From Oryzomonas japonica (GTDB lineage Bacteria > Desulfobacterota > Desulfuromonadia > Geobacterales > Pseudopelobacteraceae): a stretch of 64,000 nt of DNA. Below the pieces are notes generated by a model, which worked only from the letters and a program-made list of their open reading frames with translations, was not told where the DNA came from and searched no databases. Where the stretch lies: the NCBI RefSeq assembly GCF_008802365.1, contig NZ_VZQZ01000001.1, positions 248,001 through 312,000 of the forward strand, in the 5' to 3' direction. A program made the position numbers and the translations under genes. Shown here one piece after another: positions 7,759 to 15,702 of this stretch; position 1 is the first letter of the stretch, and every line of letters starts with the position of its first letter.

Positions 7759-10518
7759 TCAGTTATGCGCCACTCGCAGCGCTTCCTTGGCGTTGGCCTG
7801 GAACAGGGTGGCCACCTCGAAGACCAGATTCATGGTTCCCCGGTAGCCGACCCAGACCTTCTGGTGGGCGCCCAGGCGATCGAAGACCGGCACTCCCGCC
7901 CGCAGGTGTGCCCCGATCTTGAGCTTGCCGGCCGCCTGGCGGCCGTTGGAGTTGGCCACCAGCAGATCGACACCCTGGGCGGCGTCTTCCAGGTCCTCCA
8001 AGTCGCCCACGGCGACGTTTGCGCTCGGCAGGGCGTCCAGCCCCCTGGTACGGGTAGCGCTGAGGGCCGCCTGGATTTCGCATCCCATGCCGCTCAGGAA
8101 GGTGGCCAGCGCCTTGAGGTTGTCCGATTCCAGGGCAAGGGCCACCTTCTTGGTGCCGAACTGGTAGTGGCTGTCCAGCATGGCGTCCATGAGGCGGCTC
8201 CGCCAGCGGCGGTGCTTTTCCGGGATGGGGAGCCCGGCGATGGCGCTGAGCGTCTCCATGAAGCGGTCGGTCTCGGCCAGTCCGGTCAGGGAGTTGAATC
8301 CATAGGCCGGGATGCCGAAGCGCTCGTTGAGTTTCAGGCCGGCCTTGGCCAGGGAGTCGCCGATATACAGGGTCGCTACGCTTCGGCCCGCCGTGCGGAT
8401 AGCGTCCACCGTAATGCCGCCGGTGGAGAGAGGCGAAACCACATCGTCAACGTGCCCGTCCATGGCATTGGCGATGTCCGGGATGGTCAGCACCGTCAAG
8501 CCGAAAGACTCGACCAACTCCTTGATCTCTTCCACGTCGGCGGGCGTGAGATGGGCGCCCGGCAGCAGGTTGACCTGCCGCTCCATGGCCGGGCCCGCTT
8601 CCGGCAGGGTGGCGAGGATCGCTTCCACGGTGGCGGCGTACCCTTCCTGGAGGGAACCGCAGTAGTCGGGGGTGGATGCCCATACAATCGGCACGCTGGC
8701 GCAATCGGGGTTTTCCTGGCGGAAGTGGACGATGGCACTCTGCACGTCGTCACCCATGGTCTCGGTCAGGCCGGAGGTCATGATGCCCACCACCTCGGGC
8801 TTGAACTTTTCGATCACCCGCTTGATGCCCTTCTTGAGATTTTCCCAGCCGCCGAAGATGGCCGTTTCCTCGCTCATGGTGGTGGAGTTGAGGGCGATGG
8901 ACTCTTTGTAATGCCGCGACAGTTGCAGGCGGATGAACGTGGAGCACCCCTGGGCGCCGTGCAGCAGTCCCAGCATGTTGTCGATCCCCAGGTAGGCCAT
9001 GGTGGCACCCAGGGCCGGGGAATTCTTCTGCGGGTTGACCGTGGCGCATTTTGTAGAAACCTTGACCCGGGAGGCCGAGAGGTCCTCGGCCAGGAACGTG
9101 GCGGCGTGACCCGCAGCCGCGGCAACATCGGCGGCGAGTTCGTCATCGCTTTTTTCCCACGGTGCCGGGGCGTTCACCACCGGCCAGATCGGGTTGTTGA
9201 CCGTCAGGTCGAGCTGGCGGGCAAAGGTCACCATGCCCTCGTAACCGGCGTAGGGGTGGGAACGGCCATGGTTGATGTCCAGAAATGGCGTCTTGGTCTT
9301 GAGCGCCAGGTACTTTGTTTTGCCGCCGGCCACAATCAGGTCCGGCATCTTCTCGGCCATGACCCCCAGGAGCCCCGCGGTGGAGGTGTCCTCGATAATC
9401 TTGGCGTCCTTGTGCATCAGGCTTTTCATGCGGTAGAAATCTTCCAGGGTCGAGTTCTGGGTGCCGGCTGCCAGAATTTCGACGCCCAGTTCCCGCAGGG
9501 AGTTAACCATGGACCAGGTCTTGACGCCGCCGGTGAACAGCACGGCCCGCTTCCCCTCCAGCCGGGCGCGGTAGGGGGCGATGCGCTGGCGGCACAGCTC
9601 CTCTTCCTCGGCCAGGAGTTGTTCCACCCGGTCCTGCATGGTCCGCTTCTCGAGGCCGTTGACCGCATTGTCCAATTCTCGGGCAATATCCCTGAGCGCC
9701 TTGGCCGTATCGGTCATGCCGTAAAAAGACTCTTCTATGTAGGGCATGCCGTAGGTTTTCTGCATCTTCTTGGCCAGGTTGGTCAGGGACTTGGAGCAGA
9801 TAATGATGTTGAGTTTCGCCCGGTGGGCGTAGCGCAACTCCTCGAATTTGGCGTCCCCGCTGATGCAGGAGAGGATCTGGATGCCCAGGCGGTTGAAGAG
9901 CGGCATCATGCCCCACAGGTCGCCGGCGATGTTGTACTCGCCGATCAGATTGATGGGATAGTCACCCAGCACCGGTGGCTCGGCCGTGCCGACGACATAT
10001 TTGAACAGTATTTCGCCGGCCAGCCGGTTGCCGATGTTTTTGTCGCCGATAAAGCCGGGGGTATTGACCGGGATGATCGGGATGGTTGTCTTCTCCGAGG
10101 CGGCCTTGCAGACCGCCTCCACGTCGTCGCCGGTCATGGCGGTCACGCAGGTGGCGTAGACGAACATGGCGTTGGCCTGTCCCTTGTAACGCTCCGCCAG
10201 GTCCAGGATGGCCTTGTAAAGCTTCTTCTCGCCGCCGAAGATGACGTCGTTTTCCAGCATCTCGGTCGTGAAGCCCCGCCGGAAGAGCTGTGAGCCGGAA
10301 GAACGGGCGCCGCGGTTATCCCAGGAGTTGCCGGCGCAGGCGATGGGGCCGTGCACCAGATGGATCACATCGGTAATCGGCATCAATACGACACGGGCGC
10401 CGTCGTAGGCGCAGGAGCGTTCGGTGCCTTCGCCGGGTTCGGATTTCTTGCAGAATTTCGGCGCGCCCTTGTCGTGGGTTTCGCAGTCGGTTGTGTCGTA
10501 CCAGTCGGGCTTTGCCAT
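7759..10518 (-). CDS. nifEN: Fused nitrogenase cofactor scaffold NifEN
   Basis: A single 919-aa polypeptide with the NifE half (about 1-450) followed by the NifN half. NifE and NifN are normally separate; together they form the scaffold on which NifB-co becomes FeMo-co. NifE cluster ligands include Cys36 ('RSCAYDG') and Cys61 ('GPIACAGNSWDNRG'), with a further Cys in 'VYATCVTAMTGDD'. The NifN half shows 'NSPALGATMAYLGI', 'HGAQGCSTFIR' and 'TSGLTETMGDD'. The ATG at 10518 ('MAKPDWYDTTDCE') has AGAGAGGTGAGGG upstream; the longer open frame back to 10632 runs through a terminator hairpin and is rejected. It heads the operon ending in draT. nifHDK are not in the window. Confidence 0.96.
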   Translation of the reverse strand: MAKPDWYDTTDCETHDKGAPKFCKKSEPGEGTERSCAYDGARVVLMPITDVIHLVHGPIACAGNSWDNRGARSSGSQLFRRGFTTEMLENDVIFGGEKKLYKAILDLAERYKGQANAMFVYATCVTAMTGDDVEAVCKAASEKTTIPIIPVNTPGFIGDKNIGNRLAGEILFKYVVGTAEPPVLGDYPINLIGEYNIAGDLWGMMPLFNRLGIQILSCISGDAKFEELRYAHRAKLNIIICSKSLTNLAKKMQKTYGMPYIEESFYGMTDTAKALRDIARELDNAVNGLEKRTMQDRVEQLLAEEEELCRQRIAPYRARLEGKRAVLFTGGVKTWSMVNSLRELGVEILAAGTQNSTLEDFYRMKSLMHKDAKIIEDTSTAGLLGVMAEKMPDLIVAGGKTKYLALKTKTPFLDINHGRSHPYAGYEGMVTFARQLDLTVNNPIWPVVNAPAPWEKSDDELAADVAAAAGHAATFLAEDLSASRVKVSTKCATVNPQKNSPALGATMAYLGIDNMLGLLHGAQGCSTFIRLQLSRHYKESIALNSTTMSEETAIFGGWENLKKGIKRVIEKFKPEVVGIMTSGLTETMGDDVQSAIVHFRQENPDCASVPIVWASTPDYCGSLQEGYAATVEAILATLPEAGPAMERQVNLLPGAHLTPADVEEIKELVESFGLTVLTIPDIANAMDGHVDDVVSPLSTGGITVDAIRTAGRSVATLYIGDSLAKAGLKLNERFGIPAYGFNSLTGLAETDRFMETLSAIAGLPIPEKHRRWRSRLMDAMLDSHYQFGTKKVALALESDNLKALATFLSGMGCEIQAALSATRTRGLDALPSANVAVGDLEDLEDAAQGVDLLVANSNGRQAAGKLKIGAHLRAGVPVFDRLGAHQKVWVGYRGTMNLVFEVATLFQANAKEALRVAHN

Positions 10519-10561
10519 GATGTCCCTCACCTCTCTCTGGGCAAACCTGTCGGCCCCCAAT

Positions 10562-10600
10562 AAAAAAGGCGCGCCATTTCGGTAAATGGTTGGCGCCTTT
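10562..10600 (-). terminator. Intrinsic terminator inside the nifEN leader
   Basis: Read on the minus strand, AAAGGCGC-CAA-CCATTT, loop ACCG, then AAATGG-C-GCGCC pairs into a long GC-rich hairpin followed by TTTTTTATT (positions 10567-10559). It lies between the sigma-54 promoter at 10660-10675 and the nifEN start at 10518. It is distinct from the typA terminator at 10957-10984, so it would stop nifEN transcription itself unless bypassed. This is the layout of a leader attenuator. Confidence 0.85.
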
Positions 10601-10605
10601 GCCAA
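10590..10605 (-). promoter_or_regulatory. Candidate ANTAR-target hairpin (hexaloop A1/G4) overlapping the nifEN leader terminator
   Basis: On the minus strand, UUGGC and GCCAA form a perfect 5-bp stem around the loop AAAGGC. The loop is six bases with A at position 1 and G at position 4, the feature recognised by ANTAR proteins. The hairpin uses part of the 5' arm of the terminator at 10562-10600, so the two structures are mutually exclusive. The usual first hairpin (P1) could not be found upstream; CC-GAAACA-GG is the closest and lacks A1/G4. Confidence 0.55.
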
Positions 10606-10659
10606 ATATCTTCCCCTGTTTCGGTTATGCATGTCTGTTTTTCAGGTATGCAGGCACTT

Positions 10660-10675
10660 TGCATGTGGTATGCCA
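10660..10675 (-). promoter_or_regulatory. Sigma-54 promoter of the nifEN operon
   Basis: The minus strand reads TGGCATACCACATGCA. The -24 GG and -12 GC are separated by exactly 10 nt, as RpoN requires (consensus TGGCAC-N5-TTGCA). Predicted transcription starts near 10649, giving a leader of about 130 nt. The ANTAR regulator gene at 62251 has an almost identical promoter. Confidence 0.8.
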
Positions 10676-10751
10676 AGCTGATTGTTGTAGCAATATCGAA
10701 TTGTTATGTTTGTTGGTGGGGCGCGGAGAGGTCTATACGGGATATGTTTGC

Positions 10752-10767
10752 TGTTTTTTTGTGCACA
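10752..10767. promoter_or_regulatory. Possible NifA-type upstream activator site (TGT-N10-ACA)
   Basis: TGTTTTTTTGTGCACA matches TGT-N10-ACA and lies about 85 nt upstream of the sigma-54 promoter, a normal enhancer distance. The motif is short, and in Geobacter other enhancer-binding proteins control nif genes, so this could be chance. Confidence 0.35.
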
Positions 10768-10956
10768 GGGGTGCCGTGGGAGAGCAGGGGGAGGTGCCGG
10801 CGATGACTAAGATGTGGGCATTTGCGTTCGCGACTCCAGCGGGAGAGGGGCTGTTCCCGGTGCGCCGGTGCCATAGCCGTCACCAGGGGCGTTGGCCGCC
10901 GACGCAAAATGACTGTCGGCAAACGGTGGCCTCGCCCGGCCGCAGATACAAAAAAA

Positions 10957-10984
10957 CGGGATGGAATCAGCCGATTCCATCCCG
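10957..10984 (-). terminator. Intrinsic terminator of typA
   Basis: A 12-bp stem (CGGGATGGAATC with GATTCCATCCCG, loop of four) is followed on the minus strand by seven T (10956-10950). It lies 26 nt after the typA stop. The rest of 10676-10956, apart from the possible activator site, shows no gene I can support. Confidence 0.9.
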
Positions 10985-11009
10985 CAGATATTTTACAGAT
11001 GCCGGGCGG

Positions 11010-12815
11010 TTAGCCTTTTGAGGCCCGTTTCCGTTTGGTCGGGTCCAGTTCCTTCTTGCGCATACGGATCGAGAGCGGAGTGACCTCCACCAATTCATCG
11101 TCGTCGATGAATTCCAGGGCCTGCTCCAGGGTCAGGATGCGCGGCGGTATCAGCTTGATGGCGTCGTCCGTGCCGGAGGCGCGCACGTTGGTCAGCTTCT
11201 TCCCTTTGCAGGGGTTGACGTCCAGGTCGTTGTCCTTGGCGTGCTGGCCGATGATCATGCCGCCGTAGACTTCCACCCCGGCCCCGATGAAGAGGGTGCC
11301 GCGGGGCTGGAGGGCGTCCAGGGAGTAGGCGGTCGTCTCGCCGTGCTCCATGGCCATCAGCACGCCGTTCTTGCGGCCCGGGATGTCACCCTTGTAGGGT
11401 GCGTATTCGTGGAAGGTATGGGTCATGACCGCCGTGCCGCGGGTATCGGTCAGTACTTCGCCCCGCAGGCCGATCAGGCCGCGGGCCGGGACGATGAACT
11501 CCAGGCGCACCATGTCGCCCATGGGGCTCATGGCCGCCATTTCACCCTTGCGCGGTCCCATCTTCTCGATGATGGCGCCCTGGAACTCGGAGGCCACATC
11601 CACCACCAGGTACTCCATCGGCTCCATCTTCTGGCCGTCCTTCTCGCGGATGATGACCTCCGGTTTGGATACGGCCAGCTCGAAGCCTTCGCGGCGCATA
11701 TTCTCAATCAGGATCGACAGGTGCAACTCGCCGCGGCCCGAAACCTTCAGGGTGTCCGGGGAGTCGGTGTCTTCCACCCTGAGGGATACGTTGGTGCGCA
11801 ACTCCTTGGTCAGGCGCTCCCGGATGTTGCGCGAGGTGACCCATTTCCCTTCCCGGCCGGCAAAGGGGGAAGCGTTGACCATGAAGTTCATGGCCAGGGT
11901 CGGTTCGTCGATGGAGACATAGGGGACGGCGATGGGGTTCTCGGCCGAGGCCAGGGTCTCGCCGATGCTGATCTCGTCGAAGCCGGCCACGGTAACGATA
12001 TCACCGGTTTCCGCCACGCTGATTTCCACCTGTTTCAGCCCTTCGTACCCCAGCAGTTTGGTTATGCGTCCCCGCTGGATCGTGCCGTCCTGTTTGATCA
12101 TGGCGACGGTCTCGCCGGAGGAGACGCCGCCGTTGAAGATGCGGCCGGTGGCCATGCGTCCGATGTAGTCATTGTAGTCAATATTGGCCACCAGCATCTG
12201 GAAGGGGGCCTTGGCATCTCCCTGGGGGGGGCGGACATTGCTCTCGATCACGGCGAAGAGAGGTTCCATGCTGCTGGAATCGGCACTGACGTCCAGCTTT
12301 GCGTAGCCCATCTTGGCGCTGGTGTAGACAACCGGGAACTCCAGTTGCTCGTCGCTGGCGTTCAATTCGCAGAACAGGTCGAAGACCATGTTCAGCACCT
12401 CGTCCGGCCGGCTGCCGGGACGGTCGATCTTGTTGATAACCACGATCGGCTTCAGTCCCAGGTCAAGGGACTTCTTGAGTACGAAGCGGGTCTGGGGCAT
12501 GGGGCCGTCCAGGGCGTCGACCAGCAGGAGTACCGAATCGACCATCTTCAGGACGCGTTCCACCTCGCCGCCAAAGTCGGCGTGGCCCGGGGTATCCACA
12601 ATATTGATCTTGTAGCGGCCATGGTGGATGGAGAGGTTTTTGGCCAGAATGGTGATGCCGCGCTCTTTCTCCAAGTCGTTGGAATCCATGACGCGTTCGG
12701 TGATGGCCTCGTTTTCCCGATAGACGCCGGAATGGCGCAGCATGGCGTCAACCAATGTGGTCTTGCCATGGTCGACGTGTGCGATGATGGCGATATTTCT
12801 GATACGTTCCTGCAT
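11010..12815 (-). CDS. typA: Ribosome-associated translational GTPase TypA/BipA
   Basis: Elongation-factor-like GTPase of 601 aa that binds the 70S ribosome and helps 50S assembly and stress or cold growth. G1 is 'AHVDHGKTT' near residues 11-19, G3 is 'DTPGHADF', and G4 is '[13 protein letters not shown]', the TypA form. EF-G-like domains III and V ('[15 protein letters not shown]') and the TypA-specific C-terminal domain ('[24 protein letters not shown]' in parts) follow, ending in a basic '[15 protein letters not shown]'. Full length, single gene with its own terminator downstream and another hairpin terminator just upstream. Confidence 0.97.
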   Translation of the reverse strand: MQERIRNIAIIAHVDHGKTTLVDAMLRHSGVYRENEAITERVMDSNDLEKERGITILAKNLSIHHGRYKINIVDTPGHADFGGEVERVLKMVDSVLLLVDALDGPMPQTRFVLKKSLDLGLKPIVVINKIDRPGSRPDEVLNMVFDLFCELNASDEQLEFPVVYTSAKMGYAKLDVSADSSSMEPLFAVIESNVRPPQGDAKAPFQMLVANIDYNDYIGRMATGRIFNGGVSSGETVAMIKQDGTIQRGRITKLLGYEGLKQVEISVAETGDIVTVAGFDEISIGETLASAENPIAVPYVSIDEPTLAMNFMVNASPFAGREGKWVTSRNIRERLTKELRTNVSLRVEDTDSPDTLKVSGRGELHLSILIENMRREGFELAVSKPEVIIREKDGQKMEPMEYLVVDVASEFQGAIIEKMGPRKGEMAAMSPMGDMVRLEFIVPARGLIGLRGEVLTDTRGTAVMTHTFHEYAPYKGDIPGRKNGVLMAMEHGETTAYSLDALQPRGTLFIGAGVEVYGGMIIGQHAKDNDLDVNPCKGKKLTNVRASGTDDAIKLIPPRILTLEQALEFIDDDELVEVTPLSIRMRKKELDPTKRKRASKG

Positions 12816-12844
12816 GGTAAAACTCCTAATCTTTCAAAATAAAA

Positions 12845-12864
12845 GGACGGGCATACGCCCGTCC
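12845..12864 (-). terminator. Intrinsic terminator downstream of the CoA-binding gene
   Basis: GGACGGGC and GCCCGTCC form an 8-bp stem with a 4-nt loop, followed on the minus strand by TTTTATTTT. It separates the proA/CoA-binding unit from typA. It lies only 30 nt upstream of the typA start, so the typA promoter must overlap or lie upstream of it. Confidence 0.8.
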
Positions 12865-13003
12865 AGATTAACTCTTATTACTATGTCAGCTTTTCAGGCC
12901 GCTGGCAAGCAAATATCGTGTAACAATCCATTATGCCGGATATTTTGCGTCTCTGTGGCGTTGAAAATAGACTCAGGCCGGTTTTAAACGTCCGCATTCC
13001 GGG

Positions 13004-13408
13004 TTAGTGGTCATGGTACCCCAGCACCACCAGCAGGCAACTCCCGTCGGCAATGACATTGATGTGCCGCTGCCGGCAGAGGGCCACCGCCTCGGGGTGC
13101 TCCGCCCCCGGCTGCATCCAGATGTTCTCGATCCCCTTCTCCAGGGCCAGGGGCACAAGCTGGGCGGTTACCTCGGGCGGGGTGATCATGGAGATGCTCT
13201 TGACCTGGGGTGGAAGATCGTTGATGGCGGCAACGCAGGCAACCCCTTCGATCTCCTTTTCATTGGGGTTGACCGGTATGGTCTCGTAGCCGTGCTGCAG
13301 GTAGCAGCGCAGCACCTTGTTGCCGTATTTGGAACGATTCTTCGATGCCCCCACAACCCCGAAGGCCGGCGAGGCGAGGAATGTGTCGATCTGTTGTTGA
13401 GCGGTCAT
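13004..13408 (-). CDS. CoA-binding domain protein (YccU-like)
   Basis: Protein of 134 aa with a Rossmann CoA_binding_2 domain: 'FGVVGASKNRSKYGNKVLRCY' near the N-terminus, then 'YETIPVNPNEKEIEGVACV' and 'IENIWMQPGAEHPEAV'. It resembles the CoA-binding part of succinyl-CoA synthetase alpha but lacks the catalytic half. The physiological role of these single-domain proteins is unknown. It lies 19 nt after proA on the same strand and is probably co-transcribed. Confidence 0.87.
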   Translation of the reverse strand: MTAQQQIDTFLASPAFGVVGASKNRSKYGNKVLRCYLQHGYETIPVNPNEKEIEGVACVAAINDLPPQVKSISMITPPEVTAQLVPLALEKGIENIWMQPGAEHPEAVALCRQRHINVIADGSCLLVVLGYHDH

Positions 13409-13427
13409 GTTCGGCTCTTTTCTCCGG

Positions 13428-14684
13428 TCAAGCCCGGACCTGTCCGTCGCCGTAGACGATGAACTTGGTGGTGGTCAGATCCTCCAGCCCCATGGGGCCG
13501 AAGGAGTGCAGCTTGGTGGTGGAGATGCCGATCTCGGCCCCCAGGCCGAGCTGGCCGCCGTCGGCGAAGCGGGTCGAGGCGTTGACCAGCACGCAGGACG
13601 AGTTGACCTCGCGGATGAAGCGCTGGGCCCGGCCGTAGTCGCTGGTGACGATGGCCTCGGTATGCAGGGAGCCGTAACGGTTGATGTGGTCGATGGCCGC
13701 ATCCATGTCTGCCACCACCCGGCAGGCAAGGATCAGCTCCAGGTATTCCGCATGCCAATCCTCCTCGGTGGCAGGCGTGGCCGAGGGGGCATACCGCCGG
13801 AAGGTTTCGTCGCCGCGCAGTTCCACCTGGAGCCCTTCCAGGGTGGCGGCGATGCGGGGGATGAAGACGGCCGCCACATCCTTGTGGATCAGGAGGGTTT
13901 CCAGGGCATTGCAGACGCCCGGGCGCTGCACCTTGGCATTGACGACGATCTTTTCGGCCTTGTCGAAATCGGCCGTGGCATCCACAAAGACGTGGCAGAC
14001 CCCCTTGTAGTGCTTGATGACCGGGATACGCGAGTTCTCCGAGACAAAGCGGATCAGGCTCTCGCCCCCCCGGGGGATGATCAGGTCGATGGACTCTTCC
14101 TGTTTGAGCATCTCCAGCACCCCTTCCCGTTCGGTAAAGGGGAGCACCGCCAGGGCCGCCGGCGGGATGTTCATGCCGGCCATGACCCGGGTCAGGATTG
14201 CGGCGATGGCCAGGTTGGAGTGGATCGCCTCCGATCCGCCCCTGAGGATCACGGCGTTTCCTGCCTTGAGGCAGAGGGCGGCCGCATCGGCGGTCACGTT
14301 GGGGCGGGCCTCGTAGATGATGCCGATCACCCCCAGCGGGATGCGCATCTTGCCCACCATCAGGTCGTTGGGGCGCTTGCGCATCCCGGTGATCTCACCC
14401 ACCGGATCGGGCAGGGCGGCCACCTCGCGCAGGGCGGCGGCAATGGCGGCGATCCGCTTTTCATCCAACATCAGGCGGTCGAGCATGGCGGCGGAGAGCC
14501 CTTTCCGGCGCCCCGACTCCAGGTCCTTGCCGTTTTCGGCGATGATCCCGGCCGTGTCCCCTTCCAGGGCATCGGCCATCCGCAACAGCATGTCGTTCTT
14601 GGCGGTGGTGGACAGACGCGCCATAACCAGCGAAGCCTGACGGGCCTCCACGGCGATTTGTCTGATCTGTTCGGCAATACTCAT
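13428..14684 (-). CDS. proA: Gamma-glutamyl phosphate reductase (proline biosynthesis)
   Basis: NADPH-dependent reduction of gamma-glutamyl phosphate to glutamate semialdehyde, step two of proline synthesis. It is 418 aa and shows the ALDH-like fold with '[23 protein letters not shown]' (in parts), '[11 protein letters not shown]' and the catalytic-Cys region '[15 protein letters not shown]'. The ATG at 14684 ('MSIAEQIRQ') has GGAG upstream and matches the family start; an in-frame ATG at 14732 would add an unlikely 16-residue tail. proB is not adjacent here, unlike in many genomes. Confidence 0.96.
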   Translation of the reverse strand: MSIAEQIRQIAVEARQASLVMARLSTTAKNDMLLRMADALEGDTAGIIAENGKDLESGRRKGLSAAMLDRLMLDEKRIAAIAAALREVAALPDPVGEITGMRKRPNDLMVGKMRIPLGVIGIIYEARPNVTADAAALCLKAGNAVILRGGSEAIHSNLAIAAILTRVMAGMNIPPAALAVLPFTEREGVLEMLKQEESIDLIIPRGGESLIRFVSENSRIPVIKHYKGVCHVFVDATADFDKAEKIVVNAKVQRPGVCNALETLLIHKDVAAVFIPRIAATLEGLQVELRGDETFRRYAPSATPATEEDWHAEYLELILACRVVADMDAAIDHINRYGSLHTEAIVTSDYGRAQRFIREVNSSCVLVNASTRFADGGQLGLGAEIGISTTKLHSFGPMGLEDLTTTKFIVYGDGQVRA

Positions 14685-14822
14685 AATTGGTTTCTCCTGC
14701 GGCCACGATCCCGGGCCCAGTAGTATCAGCATGGTGTCAGTTTACGCAAAAAGTCCCCATCCTTCAAGATAATTAAGGGGTTCACCCGTCACTGCCGGGT
14801 GTCCGGAGCGATTGTAATGATA

Positions 14823-14850
14823 TTGACCTGCATTTTCAAAGTGGTATAAT
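14823..14850 (+). promoter_or_regulatory. Sigma-70-type promoter of hsp20
   Basis: TTGACC (14823-14828), a 16-nt spacer and a perfect TATAAT (14845-14850). Transcription would start near 14857, about 35 nt before the start codon. No CIRCE inverted repeat was found nearby. Confidence 0.75.
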
Positions 14851-14892
14851 TATGTCGTAGGTGACTATGGTGTACAAAGGAGGTGCATGGTC

Positions 14893-15447
14893 ATGAGAGG
14901 CACGACACATCTCAGATCTGTACGGGACACCGGTGAAACCACAACGGTGCCGGTAACGGCGGAGCATGTGCCCGCAACCCGGGGGAGTTGGCTTGAAACC
15001 ACACGGCTTCCCAGCCTGATCGACGACATGGAACGGATGATGAATGAGATGTTCCGGCGCCCGTTCTTTGAAACGGGCATGGCACCGTTCAGGGGGTTCC
15101 TGCACGACATGGGGCGCGAAGGGATGTCGCCATCGGTGGATGTCTTCGAGGACGCCGGCACTATCGTCGTCAAGGCCGATTTGCCGGGTCTGACAAAGAA
15201 CGACATCACGGTGAAGCTGATTGACAACATGCTTGAAATCAGCGGCGAGAAGAAGACCGAGGAAAAGATCGACACGCGTGATTACCTGAGGCTTGAACGT
15301 GGCTACGGCAAATTCAGCAGAACCTTGCGGTTGCCGGAAGGGCTGGACGCCGACAAGGTGATCGCCAAGTTCGACGGGGGGGTTCTGGAGATCAGGGTCC
15401 CCAAAGTGGAGGACAAGCGGGTGGTGAAGAATATCGCCATTAAATGA
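14893..15447 (+). CDS. Small heat-shock protein (Hsp20/alpha-crystallin)
   Basis: ATP-independent holdase of about 184 aa. The alpha-crystallin domain runs from about residue 75 ('PSVDVFEDAGTIVVKADLPGL') to the end, with the A-x-x-x-n-G-v-L motif in 'AKFDGGVLEIRVPK'. The N-terminal arm includes an amphipathic 'LIDDMERMMNEMFRRPFF'. Two ATGs are possible (14887, 14893). The AAAGGAGG box ends at 14883, giving 3 or 9 nt, so 14893 is preferred. A strong promoter lies upstream and a terminator downstream, so it is monocistronic. Confidence 0.95.
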   Translation: MRGTTHLRSVRDTGETTTVPVTAEHVPATRGSWLETTRLPSLIDDMERMMNEMFRRPFFETGMAPFRGFLHDMGREGMSPSVDVFEDAGTIVVKADLPGLTKNDITVKLIDNMLEISGEKKTEEKIDTRDYLRLERGYGKFSRTLRLPEGLDADKVIAKFDGGVLEIRVPKVEDKRVVKNIAIK

Positions 15448-15478
15448 CGAGAGCAGCCATGAGAAGGTGCAACAGACG

Positions 15479-15509
15479 CGGGGCGGCGCAAAATGCCGCC
15501 CCGTTTTTT
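15479..15509 (+). terminator. Intrinsic terminator of hsp20
   Basis: CGGGGCGGC and GCCGCCCCG form a 9-bp stem with a short A-rich loop, followed by six T. It lies about 30 nt after the hsp20 stop and just before a family A repeat. Confidence 0.92.
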
Positions 15510-15514
15510 ACGCC

Positions 15515-15690
15515 CCTGAATCCGTGACGCCTCCATGCCTTGTTTGTCCGGAAGGCCTCAGCCTTTGCCTTTAGGGAGATACCGGCAACCCGACGGAGGA
15601 CCGGCAGGGTGGGTGGCTCGCCACGACAGGGGCGGCGTGCGGGCCCCGGCTCTTCCGGTCAAAGCGGCATTCCGGCGTCACGGATTCAGG
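15515..15690 (+). repeat. Family A palindromic interspersed repeat, copy 1
   Basis: 176-bp element with perfect terminal inverted repeats: it starts CCTGAATCCGTGACGCC and ends GGCGTCACGGATTCAGG. The interior is GC-rich, with the shared blocks GTCCGGAAGGCCTCAGCC and GGGCTC/CCCGGCTCTTCCGGTCA. It is nearly identical to the copy at 59936-60110 and related to those at 38529-38709 and 39789-39962. No ORF. It ends 12 nt from the 3' end of arnB on the opposite strand. Confidence 0.93.
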
Positions 15691-15702
15691 ACGCCCTCCG
15701 GC

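Noticed and set aside
10519-10632. An N-terminal extension of NifEN back to 10632
   Set aside because: It would translate the leader terminator hairpin. The ATG at 10518 has a good RBS and gives the conserved NifE N-terminus.
10600-10650. A first ANTAR hairpin (P1) in the nifEN leader, CC-GAAACA-GG
   Set aside because: The six-base loop lacks A at position 1 and G at position 4 and the stem is only 2 bp; every other A-N-N-G loop in this stretch lacks a closing stem.
10803-10930. A short plus-strand frame starting with GGGGGAGG-spaced ATG (begins MTKMWAFAFATPAGEG), loosely like a NifX start
   Set aside because: The similarity fades after about 17 residues, no HFG motif follows, and it lies in the region upstream of the nifEN promoter. 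Probably chance.
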